NCBI RefSeq assembly: GCF_025290035.1
Contig: NZ_JAMBKT010000006.1
Coordinates: 1 to 46,901 of the forward strand
Length of the DNA stretch: 46,901 nucleotides
Direction of reading: 5' to 3'
From: Apilactobacillus sp.
GTDB taxonomy: Bacteria; Bacillota; Bacilli; Lactobacillales; Lactobacillaceae
The translations under genes and the position numbers were made by a program. Under the pieces are notes generated by a model. The model saw only the letters and a list, made by a program, of their open reading frames with translations. It did no database searches and was not told the origin of the DNA. This document shows positions 10,674 to 19,611 of the stretch, piece by piece (positions within the stretch are counted from its first letter, which is position 1; each line of letters opens with the position of its first letter).

Positions 10674-11224
10674 TGGATAAGATTAAAGAAGTAATCGTGG
10701 TCGAAGGCCGCGACGATACCAAAAGAATTAAACAAGCAGTCGATTGTGACACAATTGAGACAAGAGGATCAGCGATTGATGATGACACGATTGCATTAAT
10801 AAAAAAACTAGACCAACAACGGGGTGTGATTGTGTTTACTGACCCTGATTTTAACGGGGAACGAATTCGCAAGATTATTACGCAAGCGGTACCTAATGCC
10901 AAACATGCCTTTGTTGATCGCAAGAAATCAGTACCAACTAAAAGTGACGGTTCACTGGGGGTTGAACATGCGAGTGTGGAAACCATCAGAGAAGCACTAA
11001 TGAACGTTTACACTGCTAGTGACGATGCTGCGGGGGAAATTACCCTAGCCGATTTAAAAGACGCTAGAGTGATAAATGATCCATATGCGAAGACACGCCG
11101 TACGCAACTTTGTGATATTTTGAAAATTGGTTATGTTAATGGGAAACAACTACACAAACGTTTAGAAATGTTTTCCATTACTAAAACTGATTTTGACAAC
11201 GCTGTTAACCAAATTAAGGAGTAA
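10673..11224 (+). CDS. rnmV: Ribonuclease M5
   Basis: RNase M5 performs the final maturation of 5S rRNA by cutting both strands of the precursor on a ribosomal protein L18-bound substrate. The 183-residue protein opens with a Toprim domain: VVEGRDDTKRI supplies the catalytic glutamate near residue 10, and FTDPDFNGERIR supplies the DxD pair near residue 57. The C-terminal part (KTRRTQLCDILKIGYVNGKQ) is the RNA-binding domain typical of M5. It is coupled to tatD upstream and lies three bases before rsmA, matching the conserved Firmicutes order. Confidence 0.95.
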   Translation: MDKIKEVIVVEGRDDTKRIKQAVDCDTIETRGSAIDDDTIALIKKLDQQRGVIVFTDPDFNGERIRKIITQAVPNAKHAFVDRKKSVPTKSDGSLGVEHASVETIREALMNVYTASDDAAGEITLADLKDARVINDPYAKTRRTQLCDILKIGYVNGKQLHKRLEMFSITKTDFDNAVNQIKE

Positions 11225-11227
11225 ATT

Positions 11228-12115
11228 ATGCCAAATAACCCAGATATTGCCAGTCCAGCAAGAACCCAAGCGATTTTAAATCGTTTCCACTTATCAGCTA
11301 AGAAGAGCTTAGGACAAAACTTTTTGACCGATTTAAACGTACTATCAAAGATTGTTGATGCTGCGCATTTAACGAAAGACGATAATGTAATTGAAATCGG
11401 TCCTGGTATCGGTGGATTAACCGAATACATTGCCAGAAGTGCCAAACAAGTATTAGCTTTTGAAATTGACCAAAGTTTATTACCTGTTTTAGCCGAAACA
11501 CTAAGCCCATATGATAATGTCGAAGTGATCAATCAAGACATCTTACAAGCCAATTTACCTGCGATTATTGAAGAAAAATTCAATAATGAACGCCCAATTA
11601 AGGTAGTGGCGAACTTACCTTATTACATCACCACTCCAATTATTTTGGATCTATTAAAGGGAAATGCTGAATTTGACAACATTACCGTGATGATGCAAAA
11701 AGAAGTTGCTCAACGTCTCGAAGCCAAACCGGGAACTAAAGATTACGGTTCATTATCTGTTATTATTCAATATTTAAATGACACTAAGATTGCCTTTGAA
11801 GTATCTAGAAAGGCATTTATTCCAGCACCGAAAGTTGATTCTGCAATCGTGACTTTAGAAAAACGTGAAAGCATTGAAAATGAAGTCTACGATGAAGCTG
11901 CTTTTGCTGGATTTGTTCGTGGTTGTTTTAATCATCGTCGTAAGACCCTTTGGAATAATTTACAAGGTGTCTTTGGCAAAGATGAAGAAACTAAGGCTAA
12001 CGTTCAATCTGTATTAGAAGAATTTAATATCGCGCCAAGTATTCGACCTGAAAAACTTACAGTGGATCAATATGTAGATTTAACTAATCGTTTCCATGAA
12101 AAAAATATGTTATAA
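11228..12115 (+). CDS. rsmA: 16S rRNA (adenine1518/1519-N6)-dimethyltransferase
   Basis: RsmA (KsgA) dimethylates two adjacent adenines in helix 45 of 16S rRNA late in 30S assembly, using S-adenosylmethionine. The 295-residue protein shows KKSLGQNFLTD near residue 26, the SAM motif EIGPGIGGLTE near residue 57, and the catalytic NLPYYITTP near residue 133. The C-terminal helical domain with CFNHRRKTLWNN is complete. It lies three bases after rnmV, pairing 5S and 16S rRNA maturation in one message. The start ATG has AAGGAG upstream within the end of rnmV. Loss of this enzyme is known to give kasugamycin resistance. Confidence 0.97.
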   Translation: MPNNPDIASPARTQAILNRFHLSAKKSLGQNFLTDLNVLSKIVDAAHLTKDDNVIEIGPGIGGLTEYIARSAKQVLAFEIDQSLLPVLAETLSPYDNVEVINQDILQANLPAIIEEKFNNERPIKVVANLPYYITTPIILDLLKGNAEFDNITVMMQKEVAQRLEAKPGTKDYGSLSVIIQYLNDTKIAFEVSRKAFIPAPKVDSAIVTLEKRESIENEVYDEAAFAGFVRGCFNHRRKTLWNNLQGVFGKDEETKANVQSVLEEFNIAPSIRPEKLTVDQYVDLTNRFHEKNML

Positions 12116-12120
12116 AATGA

Positions 12121-12149
12121 TTGAATATTAAAAAAGTATGTGATATAAT
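12121..12149 (+). promoter_or_regulatory. SigA promoter P1 of veg
   Basis: TTGAAT (12121-12126) and TATAAT (12144-12149) are separated by 17 bases. It is the first of two tandem promoters before veg. Confidence 0.75.
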
Positions 12150-12150
12150 T

Positions 12151-12178
12151 TTGAATTCTAATAAATTTATGGTATAAT
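12151..12178 (+). promoter_or_regulatory. SigA promoter P2 of veg
   Basis: A second TTGAAT (12151-12156) with a perfect TATAAT (12173-12178) and a 16-base spacer starts two bases after P1 ends. Transcription would begin shortly before the veg ribosome binding site. Confidence 0.7.
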
Positions 12179-12202
12179 AAGAATCCTAGAGAGGTGAATA
12201 TT

Positions 12203-12448
12203 ATGCCAACCAGTTTGACAGACATTAAGAACCACTTGGACAATCGCTTAGGCGAAAAGGTTATTGTAACTGTTCAAGTCGGTAGAAACAAAACACTTGA
12301 ACGCCATGGAATGTTAGCTGAAACATTCCCTGCAGTTTTTGTTGTTGAGTTAGAAGAAGATGAAAATCTAAAGCGTGTGTCATATAGTTACACCGATATC
12401 CTAACCAAAAACATCGAAATGGACTTCGCTGAAGAAGTTAATGAATAA
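12203..12448 (+). CDS. veg: Veg family protein (DUF1021)
   Basis: Veg is a small conserved Firmicutes protein; in Bacillus subtilis it is very highly transcribed and is linked to biofilm gene expression, but its molecular action is unclear. The product is 81 residues with the family's central GEKVIVTVQVGRNKT and a C-terminal VSYSYTDILTKNIEM. A GTG at 12194 is in frame, but it lies inside the GAGGTG ribosome binding site, so the ATG at 12203 is the likely start. Two tandem promoters precede it and a terminator follows, making it a single-gene unit. Its place between rsmA and ispE agrees with the Bacillus order. Confidence 0.93.
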   Translation: MPTSLTDIKNHLDNRLGEKVIVTVQVGRNKTLERHGMLAETFPAVFVVELEEDENLKRVSYSYTDILTKNIEMDFAEEVNE

Positions 12449-12459
12449 GCAAATCAAAC

Positions 12460-12492
12460 AAGAAGCTAATTATTTTAATTAGCTTCTTTTAT
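12460..12492 (+). terminator. Rho-independent terminator after veg
   Basis: AGAAGCTAATT (12461-12471) pairs with AATTAGCTTCT (12477-12487), followed by a T-rich run. Confidence 0.85.
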
Positions 12493-12524
12493 TTTTCACT
12501 GACACAATAAAAGTAAAAGATACA

Positions 12525-12553
12525 CTGACTTTTTAATTTAACTTTAGTATAAT
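12525..12553 (+). promoter_or_regulatory. SigA promoter of ispE
   Basis: CTGACT (12525-12530) and a perfect TATAAT (12548-12553) are 17 bases apart, placing the start near 12560, just before the ispE ribosome binding site. Confidence 0.6.
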
Positions 12554-12589
12554 GTTAATAACTATTAAGTTGAATTGGAGGTGTGATAC

Positions 12590-13438
12590 TTGAAGACTGT
12601 TGAGAAAGCATGCGCCAAACTTAACCTAGGGTTGGATACACCGTTTCGTCATGATGATGGTGAAATTGAATGGGAGATGTTAATGACATCGATTGATTTG
12701 GCTGATTATGTCGAAATTATTACCAGCAAAGGTAATGGGATTTCCGTTCATTGTAACCGTGTATTTTTACCACAAGATCAACGTAATTTGGCGTATCAAG
12801 CGGCACTTCTACTTAAAAAGAAGTTTAATGTTCATCAAAAAGTCAAGATTAATATCAAGAAAAACATTCCAGTGGCGGCTGGAATGGGTGGTGGGTCATC
12901 CGATGCTGCAGCAGTGATTCGCGGATTAAATCGACTATGGGATTTACATATGTCTGATCAAGAGATGGCCACTTTTGGTCTGCAGTTAGATTCCGATGTA
13001 CCATATTGCGTGTATAGTCAAACCGCAATGGTAACCGGAAAGGGTGACGACATTGAATTAATGCCGAAGTTGCCTAAAATGTATTTCGTGGTGGTCAAAC
13101 CAAAAGTAAGCGTTTCGACACCAGAAATACTTAATAAGATTAATTATGATAAGTTAAAACACGTTGATATCGATGGATTAGCCAACGCCGTATCAACGCA
13201 GGATTACGACGATATCATTTCACACATGGGCAATGTGTTAGAGCCATTGTCTTCAAAGCATCATGCAGAAATAAAACGTATCAAAGAAAAATTTGAAAAA
13301 TACGGCGCCGACAGCGCTCAAATGAGTGGAACCGGGCCAACCGTATTTGGCATTTGTAAGACCGAGAGCCAAGCTAAACACATCTTTAACAGTATTCGCG
13401 GGTTCTGTTCAGAGGTTTACATTGTGCGACCAGTCTAA
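12590..13438 (+). CDS. ispE: 4-(cytidine 5'-diphospho)-2-C-methyl-D-erythritol kinase
   Basis: IspE is the GHMP kinase of the MEP isoprenoid pathway, phosphorylating CDP-methylerythritol. The 282-residue protein keeps the substrate loop ACAKLNLGLD at residues 8-17, the ATP loop VAAGMGGGSSDAAA near residues 96-109, the aspartate in LDSDVPYC near residue 137 and the C-terminal AQMSGTGPTVFG loop. All key positions look intact. It starts with TTG after TGGAGGTGTG. It lies between veg and purR as in Bacillus. The organism also has mvaA in this window, so this looks like the orphan ispE retained by many lactobacilli, and its true substrate there is uncertain. Confidence 0.93.
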   Translation: MKTVEKACAKLNLGLDTPFRHDDGEIEWEMLMTSIDLADYVEIITSKGNGISVHCNRVFLPQDQRNLAYQAALLLKKKFNVHQKVKINIKKNIPVAAGMGGGSSDAAAVIRGLNRLWDLHMSDQEMATFGLQLDSDVPYCVYSQTAMVTGKGDDIELMPKLPKMYFVVVKPKVSVSTPEILNKINYDKLKHVDIDGLANAVSTQDYDDIISHMGNVLEPLSSKHHAEIKRIKEKFEKYGADSAQMSGTGPTVFGICKTESQAKHIFNSIRGFCSEVYIVRPV

Positions 13439-13478
13439 AAATATCCGTTTAGGGATGAACCTAAACGGATATTTTTTA
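13437..13478 (+). terminator. Rho-independent terminator after ispE
   Basis: A perfect 17-bp stem (13437-13453 with 13460-13476) closes a GATGAA loop, and T residues end the second arm. It overlaps the ispE stop codon. Confidence 0.9.
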
Positions 13479-13500
13479 TTTATTTCAATAAAAAAGTGTC

Positions 13501-13514
13501 TAAAATCCGAACAT
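13501..13514 (+). promoter_or_regulatory. PurBox (PurR operator) upstream of purR
   Basis: The segment AAATCCGAACATTA matches the PurR operator pattern, an A/T-rich flank around a CCGAAC core. It sits just before a candidate -10 (TATGAT 13515-13520 or TAAAAT 13520-13525). Only one box is seen; the inverted partner often found in Bacillus is not obvious. It would allow purR to repress itself. Confidence 0.6.
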
Positions 13515-13558
13515 TATGATAAAATTTAGATGTAGTTTTTACTTAATGAGGTGAAAGA

Positions 13559-14401
13559 ATGAAAGCAAAACGTAGTGCGCGTCTAGTAGATATGACTCGT
13601 TACTTAATGGAGAATCCTAATACGGTAGTACCATTGACTTTTTTTGCAAACCGTTATGGTTCTGCTAAGTCATCTATTAGTGAAGACCTAACTATTTTAA
13701 GAAATACATTTATGGAAACCGGTACTGGTGTCTTGGAAACAATTCCGGGCGCTGCTGGCGGTAGCATGTTTATGCCTGGTATTCAAAAAGCTGAAGCCAG
13801 TCAATTTATCGATGAAGTACAATCAGCATTAGCTGATAACACCAGAGTATTACCTGGTGGATATGTATATATGAATGACTTATTAAACCGACCATCAATT
13901 TTACGTCAAATTGGTCGTGTGATCACAACTTTATACAGTGATAAAAAAATCGATGCTGTTTTAACTGTCGCAACAAAGGGAATTCCCGTTGCGCAAAGTG
14001 TAGCGACATTGTTAAATGTGCCATTTGTAATTGCTAGACATGATTCTAGAATTACTGATGGTTCTACTATCAGTGTGAACTACATTTCAGGATCTCAAAA
14101 GAGAATTGAAAAGATGGTACTATCAAAACGTAGTTTACCAGCTAACTCAAACGTGTTAATCGTAGATGATTTCTTGCGTGGTGGAGGTTCAGCTGATGGA
14201 CTATGTAGTTTAATTCGTGAATTTGATAGCCAAGTGGCCGGAATTGCGTTTGTTGCCGAACGTGATTACGAAGGTCAACGCAAGATTAATGATAATGATT
14301 ACACATCATTATTCAAAATTGATACTAATAATGGGGACATTAAAGTTGAATTAGGTAACTTCACCTATGACAAGTTTAGTGATTACACCAAGGAGGATTA
14401 A
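13559..14401 (+). CDS. purR: Pur operon repressor PurR
   Basis: PurR represses purine biosynthesis genes in Gram-positive bacteria and is released from DNA by PRPP, a signal of low purine. The 280-residue protein has a winged-helix N-terminus (residues 1-74, with [18 protein letters not shown] and the [10 protein letters not shown] recognition segment) and a phosphoribosyltransferase-like C-terminus. The PRPP motif reads [13 protein letters not shown] near residue 200. The start ATG follows GAGGTGAAAG. A PurBox upstream suggests autoregulation. It is followed after two bases by glmU, and prs, which makes its effector PRPP, is the next gene on, a functionally coherent arrangement known in other Firmicutes. 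Confidence 0.96.
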   Translation: MKAKRSARLVDMTRYLMENPNTVVPLTFFANRYGSAKSSISEDLTILRNTFMETGTGVLETIPGAAGGSMFMPGIQKAEASQFIDEVQSALADNTRVLPGGYVYMNDLLNRPSILRQIGRVITTLYSDKKIDAVLTVATKGIPVAQSVATLLNVPFVIARHDSRITDGSTISVNYISGSQKRIEKMVLSKRSLPANSNVLIVDDFLRGGGSADGLCSLIREFDSQVAGIAFVAERDYEGQRKINDNDYTSLFKIDTNNGDIKVELGNFTYDKFSDYTKED

Positions 14402-14403
14402 TC

Positions 14404-15777
14404 ATGGCGACTAGAAATACAATTATTTTAGCGGCCGGTAAAGGAACTCGTATGAAGTCAAAACTATACAAAGTTTTGCATCGAGTTTGTGGTCGTACAA
14501 TGGTAGATTGTGTTTTGTCACAAGTTGAAAAAATCGAAATGGACAACATTGTTACCGTTGTTGGTTTCGGTGCTGAAGATGTCGAAAAACAATTAGGTGA
14601 TAGAAGCCAATATGCATTACAAGAAAAACAACTAGGAACTGGAGATGCGGTTAAAAAGACTGCTAGCATTCTAGAAAATGTCGAAGGTTCAACCATGGTA
14701 GTTAGTGGAGATACACCATTATTTACCGCGGAAACATTTAAAAACTTATTTGATCAACATGAAGAAAGCCATGCCGTTGCGACCGTTCTAACTTCAAAGG
14801 CACCAAACCCATTTGGGTATGGTCGTATCGTTAGAGATGAAAAGGGTAACGTTAACAAGATTGTTGAACAAAAAGATGCTTCTATGACTGAACAAACAAT
14901 CGATGAAATCAATACAGGGGTTTACGTGTTTGATAATCATGAATTGTTTGAAGCATTAAAACAAGTTAACAACGATAACGCGCAAGGTGAATACTACTTA
15001 CCTGATGTTATTGGAATCTTTAAAAATCAAGGCAAGAAGATTGGCGCTTACCAAATGGATGATTTTGATGAATCTATGGGTGTAAACGACCGTGTTGCCT
15101 TATCTAAAGCTAACCAAGTTATGCAACAAAGAATCAACGAATATCACATGCGTAATGGTGTTACCATGGTGAACCCAACTGATACTTACATTGATTTCGG
15201 TGTTGAAATTGGTCAAGATACCATCGTTGAACCAGGGGTGCACATCACTGGTAATACTAAGATTGGAATGGACTGTAAGATTGGTGCTAACTCTGAAATC
15301 AGAGATTGTATCATTCATGATAACGTGACTGTTACTTCATCACTATTAGAAGAATCAGAAATGCTAGAAGGTTCCAATATCGGACCATACAGCCATTTAA
15401 GACCAGAAGCAGTTATTGGTAAGAACGTTCACTTAGGTAACTTTGTGGAAGTTAAGAAGGCTCAAATTGATGAAGGTACTAAGGTTGGTCATTTAACTTA
15501 TGTGGGTAATGCTCATCTTGGTAAGAACATCAACGTTGGTTGTGGAGTTATTTTTGCGAACTACGACGGTAAAAATAAACACAACACTGAAGTTGGGGAT
15601 GATTCCTTTATCGGAAGCAACGCTAACTTAATTGCACCATTGCATATTGATGATCATACATTTATCGCTGCTGGTTCAACCATCACAGATGATGTTAAAC
15701 AATATGAAATGGCAATTGCTCGTCAAAGACAAACTAATAAACCGGGATACTTTAAAAAGCTTCCATACGCTGATTAG
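14404..15777 (+). CDS. glmU: Bifunctional UDP-N-acetylglucosamine pyrophosphorylase / glucosamine-1-phosphate N-acetyltransferase
   Basis: GlmU acetylates glucosamine-1-phosphate and then couples it to UTP, giving UDP-GlcNAc for peptidoglycan and teichoic acids. The uridylyltransferase domain (residues 1 to about 230) starts with [13 protein letters not shown] at residues 7-19. The C-terminal half (about 250-450) is a left-handed beta helix, visible as repeated hexapeptides such as IGPYSH, VHLGNF and INVGCG, and includes the acetyl-CoA region [11 protein letters not shown]. The full length is 457 residues. The start has AAGGAGG in the end of purR, two bases after the purR stop, so the genes are in one message. 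Confidence 0.97.
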   Translation: MATRNTIILAAGKGTRMKSKLYKVLHRVCGRTMVDCVLSQVEKIEMDNIVTVVGFGAEDVEKQLGDRSQYALQEKQLGTGDAVKKTASILENVEGSTMVVSGDTPLFTAETFKNLFDQHEESHAVATVLTSKAPNPFGYGRIVRDEKGNVNKIVEQKDASMTEQTIDEINTGVYVFDNHELFEALKQVNNDNAQGEYYLPDVIGIFKNQGKKIGAYQMDDFDESMGVNDRVALSKANQVMQQRINEYHMRNGVTMVNPTDTYIDFGVEIGQDTIVEPGVHITGNTKIGMDCKIGANSEIRDCIIHDNVTVTSSLLEESEMLEGSNIGPYSHLRPEAVIGKNVHLGNFVEVKKAQIDEGTKVGHLTYVGNAHLGKNINVGCGVIFANYDGKNKHNTEVGDDSFIGSNANLIAPLHIDDHTFIAAGSTITDDVKQYEMAIARQRQTNKPGYFKKLPYAD

Positions 15778-15901
15778 TATTGGATAGATGAATTATTGTT
15801 TATTATTTCTATAATTTTTGAATGAAATAAATCGAATTATAGTGTAAAATTAATTGTGAATTAGAAACGAATATAGAATTGATTGTTAGGTGGAGGACTT
15901 T

Positions 15902-16882
15902 ATGGCTGAAAGATATTCTGATCCTAAATTAAAGATTTTTGCTTTAAACTCAAACATCCCATTGGCAGAAAAAATTGCTGACCGTGTCGGTGTTGACTTA
16001 GGTAAAACATCTGTAGACAGATTTAGCGATGGCGAAATTAGAATTAACATTGAAGAAAGTATCCGTGGGGATAACTGTTACATTATTCAATCAACATCAG
16101 CTCCTGTTAATGATAACTTAATGGAACTAATGATTATGATTGATGCACTAAGACGTGCAAGTGCAAAGACTATTAACGTAGTGATTCCATACTACGGTTA
16201 TGCTAGACAAGACCGTAAAGCGCGTTCAAGAGAACCAATCACTGCTAAGTTAGTAGCGAACATGCTAGAAACTGCTGGAATTGACCGTGTTGTTGCTCTT
16301 GACTTACATGCTGCTCAAATCCAAGGATTCTTTGATGTTCCAGTTGATCACATGATGGGTGCACCATTATTAGCAGATCACTTTATTAACAAAGGCTGGG
16401 ATTCAAACGCAGTTGTAGTTTCACCTGATCATGGTGGAGTTGTACGTGCTCGTGCATTAGCTGAATTCCTAAAAGCACCAATTGCGATTATCGACAAGCG
16501 TCGTCCTAAAGCAAATGTTGCTGAAATCATGAACATCATTGGGGATGTTAAGGGTAAATCATGTCTAATGGTTGATGACATGATTGATACTGCCGGAACC
16601 ATTACACTAGGTGCACAAGCACTTATGGATGCTGGTGCAAAAGAAGTTTACGCTTGCTGTACCCACCCAGTATTATCTGGTCCAGCCATTGAACGAATTG
16701 ACAAGTCACCAATCACTAAGCTAGTGGTTACTGATACCATTCGTTTACCAAAGGAAAAACAAATCGACAAGATTGAACAAATTTCTGTTGCTCCACTTAT
16801 TGGGGATGCTATCAAACGTATTAATGAAGACCGTGCAGTTAGTCCATTATTTAGTAACCGTTTCAGAAGTGACGCTGAATAA
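15902..16882 (+). CDS. prs: Ribose-phosphate pyrophosphokinase
   Basis: The enzyme makes PRPP from ribose-5-phosphate and ATP for purine, pyrimidine, NAD, histidine and tryptophan synthesis. The 326-residue class I enzyme shows [15 protein letters not shown] near residue 39, the ATP/metal site [10 protein letters not shown] near 99, the flexible-loop region after [12 protein letters not shown] near 131, and the PRPP loop [11 protein letters not shown] near 222. An in-frame ATG at 15890 exists, but GGTGGAGGACTTT directly before the ATG at 15902 favours the latter. Its stop overlaps the start of the downstream membrane protein by one base. Candidate promoter elements (TTGAAT 15818-15823 with TATAGT 15839-15844) lie in the 112-base gap after glmU. 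Confidence 0.97.
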   Translation: MAERYSDPKLKIFALNSNIPLAEKIADRVGVDLGKTSVDRFSDGEIRINIEESIRGDNCYIIQSTSAPVNDNLMELMIMIDALRRASAKTINVVIPYYGYARQDRKARSREPITAKLVANMLETAGIDRVVALDLHAAQIQGFFDVPVDHMMGAPLLADHFINKGWDSNAVVVSPDHGGVVRARALAEFLKAPIAIIDKRRPKANVAEIMNIIGDVKGKSCLMVDDMIDTAGTITLGAQALMDAGAKEVYACCTHPVLSGPAIERIDKSPITKLVVTDTIRLPKEKQIDKIEQISVAPLIGDAIKRINEDRAVSPLFSNRFRSDAE

Positions 16883-17232
16883 TGAATAAAGCTAAGCTAT
16901 ACGGATTTTTAATTTCTGTGATTGGAGTAATGGTTGGTTTAATAACCTTACTACTACATGTCAAAGTAGTAACGGTTAGCAACTATTTCTTCTTCGTAGG
17001 ATTATTATTTTTCCTAGTTGGGACAATCGCGGTTTTATCAAAAGGACATCTATTTACTGGATGGCGTATTTTTCATCGTAAGGGTGATAAAGAACGTTTT
17101 GAAAATGAAAAGATTCCTGCGGATAAAATCGGGGGCATTAAGAATGCCAAGATTATGATTAGACCCACAGCGCAATTAACATTAATCATTGGAATAATCT
17201 GGATTGCATTTGCAATTGTGATTACGCTATAA
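16882..17232 (+). CDS. Small membrane protein, DUF3899-like
   Basis: This 116-residue protein has three predicted hydrophobic segments: residues about 7-27, 34-53 and 96-116, with a positively charged loop (WRIFHRKGDKERFENEK) between the second and third. The pattern matches small membrane proteins labelled DUF3899 in Firmicutes; no function is known. It starts on the last base of the prs stop codon, so its translation is probably coupled to prs. A strong bidirectional terminator closes the unit. Confidence 0.7.
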   Translation: MNKAKLYGFLISVIGVMVGLITLLLHVKVVTVSNYFFFVGLLFFLVGTIAVLSKGHLFTGWRIFHRKGDKERFENEKIPADKIGGIKNAKIMIRPTAQLTLIIGIIWIAFAIVITL

Positions 17233-17235
17233 ATA

Positions 17236-17275
17236 AAAAGAACTGATTTCATTTGAAATCAGTTCTTTTTATTTA
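17236..17275. terminator. Bidirectional terminator between DUF3899 gene and HAD gene
   Basis: GAACTGATTTC (17240-17250) pairs perfectly with GAAATCAGTTC (17255-17265) around an ATTT loop. A run on one side and T run on the other allow it to serve both converging units. Confidence 0.9.
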
Positions 17276-17282
17276 TTTAATT

Positions 17283-18095
17283 TTATTTTAACGCGAAGTT
17301 TCTAATGGCGTATGCAACCCCATTTTCTTTGTTAGTCTTAGTTTCCTTGTTGGCAACGGCTTTTAAATCATCAGCAGCGTTACCCATGGCAACACCTAGA
17401 CCAGCGTAAGTAACCATACTAATATCGTTACCTTGATCACCGATGGCCATGACGTTATCAGCAGTGAAACCTAAGCGAGTTGCTAGTTTGCTTAATGCAG
17501 CTCCTTTAGATGCATTTTGATTCATGAACTCGATGAAAACAGGTTCACTTCTAACCATTGAAAGGTGGTCTAAGAAACTTTCTGGAACAGCAGGAATGGC
17601 TTTAGCAACAATGTCTGGATCAGCAATTAGCATTGCTTTAACTATTTCTATATCTTTAGTAAGTTCTTCAGTCGTTCTGACTTTGATTGGCATGTTAACC
17701 AAGTAACTTTCCATCACGCTGTAAGGACTGATGTCACGGTTAGTAGTGTAGATGAAGTCAGTTGTTTCAATTTGAAAGTTAGTGTTTAGTTTGTGACTTA
17801 GTTTTTCTAGTTCAACGAAGTCTTTGTGATCTAAATCGAATTTTTCGATGATGTTAGCATCGGCATCTTGAACTTGGGCACCGTTAAAGGTAATCGCATA
17901 TTCATCGTGACCGCTGATTCCTAATGCCTTTAAGTATGGTTTGACACCAGTTAATGGGCGACCGGTGCAAAGCACAACTTTAATGCCGTTATTACGTGCT
18001 TCGGTAATTGCATCAATTGTTTCTTGGGCTAAAATGTTTTGTTCGTTTAGAAGGGTACCATCGATATCAATGGCAATTAATTTAATATCACTCAT
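17283..18095 (-). CDS. Cof-type HAD-IIB family sugar-phosphate phosphatase (YidA-like)
   Basis: The 270-residue protein is a haloacid dehalogenase superfamily hydrolase with a type IIB cap. Motif I is AIDIDGTLL at residues 8-16, with the two catalytic aspartates. Motif II is VLCTGRP near residue 40, and the last metal motif reads AIGDQGNDISMV near residue 217, followed by GLGVAMGNA. Such enzymes dephosphorylate sugar phosphates, FMN or similar; substrate cannot be read from sequence. It lies 12 bases downstream of the HD-domain gene on the same strand and is likely co-transcribed with it. The ribosome binding site AAAGGAG lies in this gap. Confidence 0.92.
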   Translation of the reverse strand: MSDIKLIAIDIDGTLLNEQNILAQETIDAITEARNNGIKVVLCTGRPLTGVKPYLKALGISGHDEYAITFNGAQVQDADANIIEKFDLDHKDFVELEKLSHKLNTNFQIETTDFIYTTNRDISPYSVMESYLVNMPIKVRTTEELTKDIEIVKAMLIADPDIVAKAIPAVPESFLDHLSMVRSEPVFIEFMNQNASKGAALSKLATRLGFTADNVMAIGDQGNDISMVTYAGLGVAMGNAADDLKAVANKETKTNKENGVAYAIRNFALK

Positions 18096-18107
18096 GGGAA
18101 AACTCCT

Positions 18108-19454
18108 TTAATTAATTAATTCATCATTTTTAATGTGTTTTTGAAACTCTTGATAAACGGGTTCGAATAAATCAACGTTATTGTCGACTGATAACATTTC
18201 CTTAGGAAAGAAGAAACGTTCATCCCCCAGGTGTTTACCAGTAACGGCACTAACTAATTGAGAAATCTTTGATAGCTCAATCATAGAACCGTCATTCCTT
18301 CTCAATTCGATTTGGGTAGTGTGATGTTTTTTATTTGGATCGTATGCATCATATGGCAAATCAAAACTATTGTTGATTTCTGTGTAGTAGGTGACATCGA
18401 AACCAGCTTGTTTGATGTAATCGCGCATGGTTGGAATCAAGTCTTTGGTGTCATCATTAAATTCAACTGACTTGAATGGCTTACGATTAATAAATCGATC
18501 AGCCAAATCAGAGAGTACTTTATCATCTGAATCAATCCAGTGAATGAAGTAAGTGTTTAAAACACCATCATCTAGTTTTAAATAATCATCAATGTCGAAT
18601 TCACCTTTGAAGAACGGCATCAATAAGTAAGGAGTAGTACTATCATTTTTATCTAAGTTAGCTGATAATTCTTTCGCACGTCTTAAAAGGTGATCTAAGA
18701 TGACTTCCATGGAACGTGAAACGGGATGGAAATATACTTGCATGTACATTTGTAATCGAGAAATGATGTAATCTTCAACCGCATGCATTCCATTAATTTC
18801 AAAACAGATACCGCCCTCATATGGACGCATTACTCGCAAAATACGAGTTAAATCGAAATTACCATAATTAGCACCCGTGTTATAGGCATCACGAAGCAGG
18901 TAATCCATTCTATCAGCGTCACATTGACTAGAAATCATTTGCACCACTTGCGGATTGCTGTAGGTGTGGTCAATCACACTCGCTACATCTTTAGCAAAGT
19001 TAGGTCCCATTTTACTCAAAACTTGGTTTACTTCTGTTTTAGGGGAAGTAATAATTTCTTGAGTAATTTTTTCATGGTTAGTTCCGAAGATGTGTTCAAA
19101 TGTGTGTGAATATGCACCATGCCCAATATCGTGAAGGAGTGCCGCACATAATGCGACTAATCGTTGGGAATCATCCCAAAGTCCATCACTAGCTTCTTGA
19201 GTCGGGTAGTTTCGTAAAAATCCATCACATATACGACGAGTAATTTCGTAAACCCCTAAACTGTGAGTAAAGCGGGAATGTTCAGCACCATGGAAAGTAA
19301 ATGATGCTGGTCCTAGTTGTTTAATTCGTCTTAATCGTTGAAATTCTTTAGTATTAATCAAGTCTAAAATGACTTGGTGTTGTACGTAAATGTAGTTAAG
19401 AACCGGATCTCGAAAAACCTTTTCTCGAGTCAGTAGTTTTTCTTGGTATTCCAA
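18108..19454 (-). CDS. HD-domain hydrolase, YwfO-like dNTP triphosphohydrolase family
   Basis: The 448-residue protein carries the HD phosphohydrolase core: SRFTHSLGVYEITRRI near residue 60, HDIGHGAYSHTFEH near 112-125, and SSQCDADRMDYLLRDAYNTG near 184. This arrangement matches the SpoT/dGTPase-like YwfO family of Bacillus, in which related enzymes hydrolyse dNTPs to nucleosides and triphosphate. The C-terminal half lacks recognisable motifs beyond family similarity. The start is ATG with AAGGAGGTAAG upstream. It diverges from the DUF1934 gene and leads the HAD phosphatase gene. The cellular substrate in this organism is not shown by the sequence. Confidence 0.9.
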   Translation of the reverse strand: MEYQEKLLTREKVFRDPVLNYIYVQHQVILDLINTKEFQRLRRIKQLGPASFTFHGAEHSRFTHSLGVYEITRRICDGFLRNYPTQEASDGLWDDSQRLVALCAALLHDIGHGAYSHTFEHIFGTNHEKITQEIITSPKTEVNQVLSKMGPNFAKDVASVIDHTYSNPQVVQMISSQCDADRMDYLLRDAYNTGANYGNFDLTRILRVMRPYEGGICFEINGMHAVEDYIISRLQMYMQVYFHPVSRSMEVILDHLLRRAKELSANLDKNDSTTPYLLMPFFKGEFDIDDYLKLDDGVLNTYFIHWIDSDDKVLSDLADRFINRKPFKSVEFNDDTKDLIPTMRDYIKQAGFDVTYYTEINNSFDLPYDAYDPNKKHHTTQIELRRNDGSMIELSKISQLVSAVTGKHLGDERFFFPKEMLSVDNNVDLFEPVYQEFQKHIKNDELIN

Positions 19455-19611
19455 ATTCTTACCTCCTTACTTTGATATGTTTACTTATTTAAGCTTATTA
19501 TAACAAAGATTGTTGTTAAATAATTAATTTCCAACTATTAATTAATGCATTTATTGGCGTCTGCGTATATAATGATAACCTGTGATGAAAATGAAACGAG
19601 GTGTTTATTAG

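Noticed and set aside
10606..11532. Open frames on the minus strand across rnmV and rsmA
   Set aside because: They oppose clear conserved genes, have no family similarity that I recognise and no ribosome binding sites.
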